Positions 12,190 through 19,131 of a stretch of 24,552 nucleotides of DNA are shown in pieces; the stretch's first letter is position 1; the number at the start of each line of letters is the position of its first letter. Below the pieces are notes generated by a model. That model was not told the origin of the DNA. It did no database searches and worked only from the letters and a program-made list of their open reading frames with translations. The stretch is from Bacillota bacterium (GTDB lineage: Bacteria; Bacillota; Dethiobacteria; DTU022), in assembly GCA_012510625.1 (NCBI GenBank), contig JAAZHP010000060.1:1-24552 (forward strand), given 5' to 3'. Made by a program: the position numbers and the translations under genes.

Positions 12190-12862
12190 CCCGGTAGCGC
12201 GGTCCGCCGATAGTTTTAAAAGCCTGGATCAGCTCCATGCCCTGGGGGTCGTTGAATACAGCTGAGCCGGCCACCAGGACCGTGGCTCCGGCGGCAACAA
12301 CCTGCGGCGCAGTATCGCCATTTATTCCGCCGTCCACCATAAGATCCACCGGCCTGCCGCTTTCGCGGATGCGCCTGGCCAAATTCTCAATCTTCGGCAG
12401 CACCGCCGGAATGAAAGACTGCCCTCCCGCGCCCGGGTTGACGCTCATCACCAGGACCAGGTCGAGCAGCGGCCAGACATAGTCAAGCTGATCGGGGGTC
12501 GTAGCCGGGTTCAGGGCGGCGCCGGCCTTCAACCCGCGTTTTTTAATCTCGCGCAGAACGCGATCCAGGTGCGCCGTGGCCTCGACATGAACGGTGATCA
12601 TGTCGGCTCCGGCCCGGGCAAAGGCATCCAGCTGCGCCTCGGGATTTTCAATCATGAAATGGGCGTCGAAAGTCAATTTACTGTGCGGGCGCAGCGCTTC
12701 CAGGACCAGCGGGCCCATGGTAATGGCCGGGACGTACTTCCCGTCCATGATATCAAAGTGAATCCAGTCGGCGCCGGCCGATTCTATCCGGCGCACCTCT
12801 TCGCGCAGCCGGCCGAAGTCGGCGGCCAGCAGGGATGGGGCTACTTTTACCGGCATCTTCAT
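12185..12862 (-). CDS. rpe: Ribulose-phosphate 3-epimerase
   Basis: The 225-residue TIM-barrel protein is full length for Rpe, which interconverts ribulose 5-phosphate and xylulose 5-phosphate. Motifs are VAPSLLAADFG (strand 1), HFDIMDGKYVP with the metal-binding His and catalytic Asp, TFDAHFMIENP, MSVNPGAGGQSF (phosphate loop) and LMVDGGI with the second catalytic Asp. The ATG follows AAGGAG by six bases and touches the rsgA stop codon, so the two are probably coupled. The order prkC-rsgA-rpe is the same in B. subtilis. Its substrate ribulose 5-phosphate is also consumed by RibBA of the next operon. Confidence 0.97.
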   Translation of the reverse strand: MKMPVKVAPSLLAADFGRLREEVRRIESAGADWIHFDIMDGKYVPAITMGPLVLEALRPHSKLTFDAHFMIENPEAQLDAFARAGADMITVHVEATAHLDRVLREIKKRGLKAGAALNPATTPDQLDYVWPLLDLVLVMSVNPGAGGQSFIPAVLPKIENLARRIRESGRPVDLMVDGGINGDTAPQVVAAGATVLVAGSAVFNDPQGMELIQAFKTIGGPRYRV

Positions 12863-13765
12863 TTATCTCTCCTTGGCAGTCAATTCTTCCCAGAAGAGCC
12901 GGTAGTGCTCGTAGCGGCGCGAATTGATCTTCCCCATCTCGGCCGCTTCGCGGACGGCACAGCCCGGCTCGTGGATATGGCTGCAGTTGCGAAAAGAACA
13001 ACGGCCGGCATGTCCGGCAAATTCTGGGAAAAGAGCGCCCAGTTTTTCCGGAGCCAGGCCGGTGAAAGAAATTCTCGAGAATCCCGGGGTATCGACCACG
13101 AGTCCCTCCGGGCTCAGCGGCAGCAGCTCGGCGTGGCGTGTGGTATGGCGGCCGCGGCCGATCCTGGCGCTAACCGTTCCGGTCTTCAGAGAGAGGCCCG
13201 GCTGGACAGCATTGAGCAGTGATGACTTGCCCACTCCCGAAGGGCCGGCAAAAACTGACATTTTACCATGCAGCCGCTCCCGCAGCTGCCCGATGCCTGC
13301 ACCGTTCTTGGCGCTGGTCCAGATAAGGTTATAGGGAAAGGGCTCGAGCAGGCGGGAAATGGATTCCCTTTCCTCATCATCAACCAGATCAATCTTGTTC
13401 AGGCAGCAGAGCACGCTTAAATTTTCCTCTCCGGCCAGGACCAGGATCCGGTCAGCCAGGTTCCAGTCAGGCTCGGGCTCCCGCAGCGCCATTACCAGGA
13501 TCAGCTGATCGATGTTGGCCACCGGGGGGCGCATAAGGGCCGTTTTTCGGGGAAGCAGCTCTTCGATAATCCCGGTGCCGGCCCCGCCGCCGGCTTGCTC
13601 TTTCTCGCCTCTTTCCGCCGCCTGCTGGATAAGAACCCGATCGCCGACAAGAATGCCGCCGCGTCTTTGCTTCAGCTTGCCGCGAGCCCGGCAGAGGTAT
13701 TCCCGCCCCTCCAGATCACGGACGGCAAAAAAACCGCCCGCAATCCTGATCACCGTCCCTTCCAG
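12863..13765 (-). CDS. rsgA: Ribosome small-subunit-dependent GTPase A
   Basis: This is a circularly permuted GTPase that helps mature the 30S subunit. The N-terminal OB fold is followed by G4 (NKID), then G1 (GPSGVGKSS), the GRGRHTTRH switch segment and G3 (DTPG). The C-terminal zinc site is CSFRNCSHIHEPGC. A GTG at 13753 gives 296 residues but starts inside the first strand. In the same frame a CTG at 13763-13765 lies 10 bases after AAAGGGGG and yields MEGTVIRIAGGFFAV. That matches the B. subtilis start MPEGKIIKALSGFYYV, as I recall it. I therefore prefer the CTG start, giving 300 residues. The prkC stop is 24 bases upstream in the same frame. Confidence 0.95.
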   Translation of the reverse strand: MEGTVIRIAGGFFAVRDLEGREYLCRARGKLKQRRGGILVGDRVLIQQAAERGEKEQAGGGAGTGIIEELLPRKTALMRPPVANIDQLILVMALREPEPDWNLADRILVLAGEENLSVLCCLNKIDLVDDEERESISRLLEPFPYNLIWTSAKNGAGIGQLRERLHGKMSVFAGPSGVGKSSLLNAVQPGLSLKTGTVSARIGRGRHTTRHAELLPLSPEGLVVDTPGFSRISFTGLAPEKLGALFPEFAGHAGRCSFRNCSHIHEPGCAVREAAEMGKINSRRYEHYRLFWEELTAKER

Positions 13766-13789
13766 AAAAGCAATGCCCCCTTTGGCCGC

Positions 13790-15472
13790 TTAATCATCGC
13801 TATCATCATCTTCCTCAGTCCCGCCGCCCTCTTCAACAGCTTCTTCCCCGGGCCCCTCGCTGATCACCAGGTCAACAGATTGCCCGGGCTGCACATAGCT
13901 GCCCGGCTCGGGGAACTGGGCCACGACGATTCCTGCAGGCTTCTCGTTCGTCTCGTATCGCAGGCGCGGATTGAGCCCTTCCTGTTCGAGATAGGAAACA
14001 GCTTCATCCCTTGTCCGGCCGATTAGCGAAGACAGGCGGAAAGGCCGGCTCCCGCTGCTGACATAGACAACAACCTCTTCATCGCGGGATAAGGGCAGTC
14101 CGGATGCGGGAACCTGCTTGAAGATCTTCCCTTCGGGGATTTCATCGTTGTACTCGCGGACACAGTTTATCTTCAAGCCAAGCTCCTGCAGTATAATCCG
14201 GGCCTCTTCTTCTGTATGCAGGTAAAGGTCGGGAGCGAGAATTTTCTCCGGCCCCAGGCTAATAAAGAGCTGCACCGGCCGCTTTTGACGGACAGTGCGG
14301 CCCTGGTAAGGCACCGATTTAACCACGTATCCTTCGGGAATAATATCGTCGTGGACATATTGAACTTCCGGATCCGCCACCAGCCCGTGTTCTTCTAAAA
14401 CAGCGACGGCATCTTCATAGCTGAGGTTCCTCAATTCGGGAACAGTTACTTCGGGGACGTAAAGAAAACCGCGGACAAAGATAATCACTCCTGCAATCAG
14501 CGCCCCGGCCAGCAAAACGATAATGAGAATGAGGATCCAGTTTTTCTTGACCGCGGCCCAACCCCCTTTTTTATCCTGGGACGGCAGCGGTTTCATCACC
14601 CTGGTATCCTCATCATCGTAACTGCTTACAGGCGCAGGCTGGACGCGGGATTTACCCTCTTTCTGAAAGTAGAGCAGCTCATCGAGAAATTCTCTGGCGC
14701 TGCGGTAGCGGCGGCCCGGATCTTTCTCCAGCGCCTTCAAAATGATCCTTTCCAGCGGTTCCGGAATATCCTCCGCCAGCTGCGAAGGCGGAATCACCGG
14801 CTCCTGAACGTGCTTCATGGCCACGGAAACAGGGCTCTCCCCGTTAAAGGGAACCTGCCCGGTAACCATCTCGTAGAGGATCACGCCCAGCGAGTATATA
14901 TCCGATTCTTTCCCGGCTATGCTTCCCCGGGCCTGCTCGGGAGAAAAATAGTGGACTGAGCCGATGATCTTGTCGGTGCAGGTAAGGGTGGTGCCGTCGG
15001 CGGCGATGGCTATGCCAAAATCGGCCACCTTGACCTGGCCGTTATGAGAAAAGATGATATTTTGCGGCTTAATGTCCCGGTGAATCACCCCGGCGGCATG
15101 GGCCTGGGCCAGCGCTTCGGCAATCCGTGCAGCGATGGCTACCGCTTCGTCGGCCGGGAGGCGCCCTTTTTCACGGATGAACTGCTTAAGAGTCTTGCCG
15201 TGGAGGTATTCCATGACGAAGAAGTGGGTATTTCCCTCTACACCCACATCGTATATATTCACGATATTGGGATGGGACAGCCCCGCCGCCGCCTGGGCTT
15301 CGCGGCGAAAGCGCTGCACAAAGGCGCTGTCCCCGGTCATCTGCTCTTTGAGCACCTTAACTGCTACGGTCCGGCGCAGCTGGCTGTCCCAGCCGCGGTA
15401 AACCTGGGCCATCCCGCCCTCTCCGATTTTTTCCAGCAGCTGGTAACGGCCGGCCAAGGTTTTCCCGATCAT
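13790..15472 (-). CDS. prkC: Serine/threonine protein kinase with PASTA domains
   Basis: The 560-residue protein is a PrkC/Stk1-type kinase that senses peptidoglycan fragments. The cytoplasmic kinase domain (about 10-265) has the glycine loop GEGGMAQVY, Lys39 in VAVKVL, HRDIKPQN at 131-138 and DFG at 151-153. One membrane span (WILILIIVLLAGALIAGVI, in the middle) leads to three extracellular PASTA repeats. An acidic tail ends TEEDDDSDD. The ATG overlaps the phosphatase stop by one base (TGATG). A TTG one codon earlier is also possible. Pairing with the stp phosphatase is the conserved arrangement in Firmicutes, and the two act antagonistically on the same substrates. Confidence 0.97.
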   Translation of the reverse strand: MIGKTLAGRYQLLEKIGEGGMAQVYRGWDSQLRRTVAVKVLKEQMTGDSAFVQRFRREAQAAAGLSHPNIVNIYDVGVEGNTHFFVMEYLHGKTLKQFIREKGRLPADEAVAIAARIAEALAQAHAAGVIHRDIKPQNIIFSHNGQVKVADFGIAIAADGTTLTCTDKIIGSVHYFSPEQARGSIAGKESDIYSLGVILYEMVTGQVPFNGESPVSVAMKHVQEPVIPPSQLAEDIPEPLERIILKALEKDPGRRYRSAREFLDELLYFQKEGKSRVQPAPVSSYDDEDTRVMKPLPSQDKKGGWAAVKKNWILILIIVLLAGALIAGVIIFVRGFLYVPEVTVPELRNLSYEDAVAVLEEHGLVADPEVQYVHDDIIPEGYVVKSVPYQGRTVRQKRPVQLFISLGPEKILAPDLYLHTEEEARIILQELGLKINCVREYNDEIPEGKIFKQVPASGLPLSRDEEVVVYVSSGSRPFRLSSLIGRTRDEAVSYLEQEGLNPRLRYETNEKPAGIVVAQFPEPGSYVQPGQSVDLVISEGPGEEAVEEGGGTEEDDDSDD

Positions 15473-16221
15473 CAAACCCCCCGCCTTCCTATGTCGGTAG
15501 CATAAACTACCGTAATATTGTCGCAGCCGCCCCGTTCGTTGGCCAGCCGGATCAGGGCCTGCGCCGCCGGCAGCGGGTCGGTATGGTCCAAGGCGGCCCG
15601 GTGGATCTCTTCGTCCGGGACCATGGATGTGAGCCCGTCACTGCAAAAAAGCAGCGCGTCGCCCTCGTTGAGCTCCACCGGGATCAGGTCAACCTTCACC
15701 TCGGCGGAGGTGCCCAGGGCCCGGACCAGGATATGGCGCTTCGGATGGCCTTCGGCTTCCTCCGGGCTCATCCGCCCGGCCTGGATCAGCTGCTCCAGGA
15801 GAGAATGGTCTTCCGTCAGCATGGTCAGTGCATCTTTGGATACCAGGTAAGCCCGGCTGTCCCCAATGTGGCCGATAACCAGGCTGAGGCCGCTGAGCAG
15901 GCCTACTGTCAGGGTGGTGCCCATCCCTTCTTTGCTGGAATCCCGGGCCGCTTCTTCCAGGATCAGGTTGTTTGCCTTGATAATTAAATTTTCGATTATT
16001 TCAGCAAAACGATCCGGCGAAGGCGGCCGGTTCCGGCTCACTTCAGCCCAGTAGCGTTCAAAGACCCCGATGGCCAGGGCGCTGGCCACATCTCCTGCCA
16101 TGTGCCCTCCCATGCCGTCCGCTACGGCCAGGATGGAAAGATCTTCTCCTGTTTTAACCAGGTAGCTGTCCTCGTTGCGTGAACGCTCCCGGCCTCTATG
16201 CGTAAGACCGACGGCCCGCAA
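15472..16221 (-). CDS. stp: PP2C-family serine/threonine phosphatase
   Basis: This protein phosphatase (PrpC/Stp) reverses PrkC phosphorylation. Metal-binding motifs are RSRNEDS (Asp18), VADGMGGH (Asp35), GHIGDSRAYL, CSDGLT and GGCDNITVV. The start is TTG at 16219-16221 with GGAGG seven bases upstream, giving MRAVGLTHRGRERSRNEDS and 249 residues, the usual family length. An ATG 29 codons earlier would add an AT-rich, promoter-containing extension and should be rejected. The gene overlaps prkC by one base. A promoter lies directly upstream, so stp-prkC can be transcribed separately from rsmB. Confidence 0.96.
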   Translation of the reverse strand: MRAVGLTHRGRERSRNEDSYLVKTGEDLSILAVADGMGGHMAGDVASALAIGVFERYWAEVSRNRPPSPDRFAEIIENLIIKANNLILEEAARDSSKEGMGTTLTVGLLSGLSLVIGHIGDSRAYLVSKDALTMLTEDHSLLEQLIQAGRMSPEEAEGHPKRHILVRALGTSAEVKVDLIPVELNEGDALLFCSDGLTSMVPDEEIHRAALDHTDPLPAAQALIRLANERGGCDNITVVYATDIGRRGV

Positions 16222-16258
16222 GGCGCCACCTCCAAAACGATATTTTGATTCCCAAATC

Positions 16259-16287
16259 AGTATAGCAAAAATAAATTTAAATAACAA
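16259..16287 (-). promoter_or_regulatory. Sigma-A promoter for stp-prkC-rsgA-rpe
   Basis: On the minus strand TTGTTA (16282-16287), a 17-base spacer and TATACT (16259-16264) preceded by TGC (extended -10) lie in the AT-rich 83-base gap after rsmB. The TTG start of stp follows about 40 bases downstream. Confidence 0.7.
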
Positions 16288-16304
16288 TATATAGGAGTTT
16301 TTTG

Positions 16305-17657
16305 TCAATCCTTGCGCCAGAGCGCCATGAAAAAGCCGTCCATGCCGTGGCGGTGCGGGTAAATAAAGATGCCGCCCGGAGCGGCGCTTCCATCTTCCCT
16401 CAACGCAGGCGGCAAGAGGAAATCCAGCGGTTCCAGGCGGAAACGGGGATGGGCGGCGCTGAAAGCATCCGCCACCGCGGCGGTCTCCTCGGGCTCAAAG
16501 GTGCAGACGCTGTAGAGCAGCAGCCCGCCGGGGCGAAGCAGCGCCGCGGCAGCGCCAAGCAGCTCCAGTTGAAGGCAAGAAAGGCGCGCCAGGTCTGCGG
16601 GGCGGCGGCGCCATTTCAGCTCCGGCAGGCGTCGAATCACGCCCAGGCCGCTGCAGGGCGCGTCCACCAGGATCCGGTGCGGCGGCTGCAGGCCGGCAGA
16701 GCCGATGCGCCTGCCGTCGGCCAGGAGAGTCTCGATAGAAGTCAAGCCCAGTCTCCGGGCGGCTTGCTCCACCAGCCTGAGACGGTGCGCATGGAGATCT
16801 GCAGCCGTGACCAGTCCGCAATCTTCCATCAGTTCGGCCAGGTGAGTGCTCTTTCCCCCGGGAGCGCTGCAGAGATCTACAATTCTCTCTCCCGCTTGCG
16901 GCTGCAGCAGCGGCGCTACGAGAATGGAGCTTTCACCCTGCACCGTGAAGAGCCCCTTCCGGAAGCTGTCCAGGCTGGAAACAGGCCGCTCCGGCTTCGC
17001 CAGCAGGACGCCGGGCAGGCGGGGGCTGATATGGGCGGGAACCCCCTCGGCGGCTAGAATCTCTTTTAATTCAGCGGGTCCGGTGCGCAGCAGGTTGGGG
17101 CGCAGCGCCGGCAGGGGTGGACTATTGTTCGCCTGGCAGAGCAGGCGAGTTTCTTCCGGGCCGAAGCGGCGCAGCCAGCGCTCCACCAGCCAGGGCGGGT
17201 GGCTCTCCTGTAAAGCCAGGTGCTCCACGGGGCGGAGGGCCGGATCTGGCCAGGGCAGATCCTTGCCTGCTGCGGCCAGGCGGCGCAGCACCGCGTTGGC
17301 CAGCCCGGCGACACCGCGATGGCCGTAGCGGCGGGCCAGCTTGACCGCTTCATCAACGGCGGCATGGGGCGGGATCCGCTCCAGGTAGAGAAGCTGGTAG
17401 GCAGCCAGGCGGAGCAGGTTGCGCATCCAGGCGGTAAGTTCCCCCAGGGGGCGTTTCAGAAAGAGCCCCAGGGTCCAGTCGAGGGTATTGCAGCGGCGGA
17501 TCGTTCCGGAAGCAAGCTCGCGGGCCAGGGCCCGCTCCGGCGGGGGCAGCTTCTTCAGAAGCGGCGGCATAACCAGGTTTAAAAAAGCGCCGTCCCGCTC
17601 CACGCGGTAAAGCGCCTGCAGCGCCGCTTCGCGCGCCGTGAATCTCCTATCAGACAA
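16305..17657 (-). CDS. rsmB: 16S rRNA (cytosine(967)-C(5))-methyltransferase
   Basis: The 450-residue protein has an N-terminal NusB-like RNA-binding domain (about 1-140, with LNLVMPPLLKKL and HAAVDEAVKLARRYG). The C-terminal Rossmann methyltransferase domain has the SAM motif DLCSAPGGKSTHLAE, the DAPCSGLGV motif with one catalytic Cys, and YSVCTFEPEE with the second. It methylates C967 of 16S rRNA. The start is TTG with GGGAG eight bases upstream, three bases after the fmt stop. In B. subtilis rlmN follows; here an AT-rich promoter gap and stp follow instead. Confidence 0.97.
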   Translation of the reverse strand: MSDRRFTAREAALQALYRVERDGAFLNLVMPPLLKKLPPPERALARELASGTIRRCNTLDWTLGLFLKRPLGELTAWMRNLLRLAAYQLLYLERIPPHAAVDEAVKLARRYGHRGVAGLANAVLRRLAAAGKDLPWPDPALRPVEHLALQESHPPWLVERWLRRFGPEETRLLCQANNSPPLPALRPNLLRTGPAELKEILAAEGVPAHISPRLPGVLLAKPERPVSSLDSFRKGLFTVQGESSILVAPLLQPQAGERIVDLCSAPGGKSTHLAELMEDCGLVTAADLHAHRLRLVEQAARRLGLTSIETLLADGRRIGSAGLQPPHRILVDAPCSGLGVIRRLPELKWRRRPADLARLSCLQLELLGAAAALLRPGGLLLYSVCTFEPEETAAVADAFSAAHPRFRLEPLDFLLPPALREDGSAAPGGIFIYPHRHGMDGFFMALWRKD

Positions 17658-17660
17658 GGC

Positions 17661-18632
17661 TCAATCTCCCAGCCGCTCGCCTGCGGCCAGGCGGTAGCCG
17701 CGGCAAAAATCACCGGCGTTAAGCCGCTTTTTGCCGGCGGGCTGCAGCTCCAGCAGCTCCAGGAGGCTGCCTCCGCCTGCAGCAGCGATGATCCTGCCGC
17801 CGCCAACCGAAGCCACGCATCCCGGCTGCAGGCCGCTCCCCGGCAAATCCGGCCCCACGGCACCGGCGGCTTCAACCGGAGCTGCCCGCCAGATTTTGAG
17901 ACGCCGCCCGCGGTAAGTGGTATATGCCCCCGGGCGCGGGTTCAACGCCCGGATCCGGTTGTGAAGCGAAACGGCATCTTCAGTCCAATCCAGCCGCTCC
18001 TCATCGGGGCGCAGCGGCGGGGCATAGCTGGCCCGGGAATGGTCCTGGGGGATCCGGCGGGCCTTTCCCGCGGCAATCTCATCCGCCGCCCGGCGCAGCA
18101 GCCGGGCTCCGGCAGCGGCAAGCCGTGCGCCCAGCTCACCGGAAGTATCTGTGAAGCTGATGGGCTGCCGCTCCTGCAGGATAATATCACCGACATCCAG
18201 CTCTTCGGCCATGAACATAACGGTAACGCCGGTTTCCCGCGCTCCATCCATTACGGCCCGTTCGATTGGCGCAGCGCCGCGGTATGCCGGCAAGAGCGAT
18301 GCATGAAGGTTAATACAGCCCAGGGGCGGCAGCTTCAGGAGCTCCGGGGGCAGGAGCAAGCCGTAAGCTACAACTGCGATGAGGTCGGGAGCAACAGTCT
18401 CCAGCTCGCGTAAAAAAGAGCTCTCTTTCAGCCGGGCCGGCTGGTACAGCGCTATTTCATTCTCCAGGGCCCACTGCTTTACCGGCGAAGGGTTAAGCTT
18501 CTTCCCCCGTCCCCGCGGCCGGTCGGGCTGCGTGACTACCGCGGCCAGCTTGTGCCCGCTGCGGTAGAGCTGCTCCAGCGAAGGAAGAGCAAAATGCGGC
18601 GTCCCCATGAACAGAAGTTTTAAACTTTTCAC
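17661..18632 (-). CDS. fmt: Methionyl-tRNA formyltransferase
   Basis: The 323-residue protein is full length for Fmt, which formylates initiator Met-tRNA using 10-formyltetrahydrofolate. The N-terminal Rossmann domain starts LKLLFMGTPHFALPSLE, and VTQPDRPRGRGKKL forms the inserted tRNA-contacting loop. The catalytic segment is INLHASLLPAYRGAAPIERA (Asn-His), with ELDVGDII supplying the third catalytic residue. The C-terminal barrel begins near YRGRRLKIW. The start is GTG, which overlaps the def stop by four bases (GTGA). Fmt and def perform the addition and removal of the formyl group, so their coupling is functional. Confidence 0.97.
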   Translation of the reverse strand: MKSLKLLFMGTPHFALPSLEQLYRSGHKLAAVVTQPDRPRGRGKKLNPSPVKQWALENEIALYQPARLKESSFLRELETVAPDLIAVVAYGLLLPPELLKLPPLGCINLHASLLPAYRGAAPIERAVMDGARETGVTVMFMAEELDVGDIILQERQPISFTDTSGELGARLAAAGARLLRRAADEIAAGKARRIPQDHSRASYAPPLRPDEERLDWTEDAVSLHNRIRALNPRPGAYTTYRGRRLKIWRAAPVEAAGAVGPDLPGSGLQPGCVASVGGGRIIAAAGGGSLLELLELQPAGKKRLNAGDFCRGYRLAAGERLGD

Positions 18633-19111
18633 GATCCCTCTTCCTTTTTTTCCTCTTCCGGGTCGACGAGCCTGATGGCCCGGTCAAGAAAAAGAATTCC
18701 GTCCAGGTGATCGATCTCGTGCTGCAGGATCCGGGCCAGGAATCCCTCCGCCTCCAGGCGCAGCTGCTTCCCCCTAGTGTCGAGCGCCTCCACCAGCACT
18801 CGAGAGGCGCGGGGCACCTCGCCGTAAATGCCGGGTATGCTTAAGCACCCTTCCACGTCGACGGTCTCGCCTTCCCACTCCAGGCAGCGCGGGTTGATCA
18901 GCTTAATCAGGCGATCCTCCCCGGGATCGACCACGATGAGCCGCTTGGCAATGCCGATCTGCGGCGCGGCGAGACCGACGCCTTTGTTCTCATACATCGT
19001 TTCGGCCATGTCATCGAGAAGAGTGATGATGGCATCATTTATCTTCTGCACCGGCCGGGCATGGCTTCGCAATATGGCATGGTTGCCGTTGACGATCCTC
19101 CGAATGGCCAA
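18629..19111 (-). CDS. def: Peptide deformylase
   Basis: Def removes the formyl group from nascent proteins. All three metalloenzyme motifs are intact: GVGLAAPQIG, EGCLSIPG with the metal-binding Cys, and QHEIDHLDG with the two His ligands and catalytic Glu. The start is TTG at 19109-19111 with GGGAGG eight bases upstream, giving MAIRRIVNGNHAILR, the normal family N terminus, and 160 residues. An ATG seven codons earlier contains that ribosome binding site within its coding sequence and overlaps the priA stop, so I reject it. The C-terminal tail EEEKKEEGS is charged and probably disordered. Confidence 0.96.
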   Translation of the reverse strand: MAIRRIVNGNHAILRSHARPVQKINDAIITLLDDMAETMYENKGVGLAAPQIGIAKRLIVVDPGEDRLIKLINPRCLEWEGETVDVEGCLSIPGIYGEVPRASRVLVEALDTRGKQLRLEAEGFLARILQHEIDHLDGILFLDRAIRLVDPEEEKKEEGS

Positions 19112-19131
19112 AGGGAACACCTCCCAGCCCA

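Noticed and set aside
16222..16308. Hydrophobic 29-residue N-terminal extension of the phosphatase (apparent signal anchor)
   Set aside because: It is a translation of the AT-rich promoter. PP2C phosphatases of this type are cytoplasmic and start at MRAVGLT after a perfect ribosome binding site.
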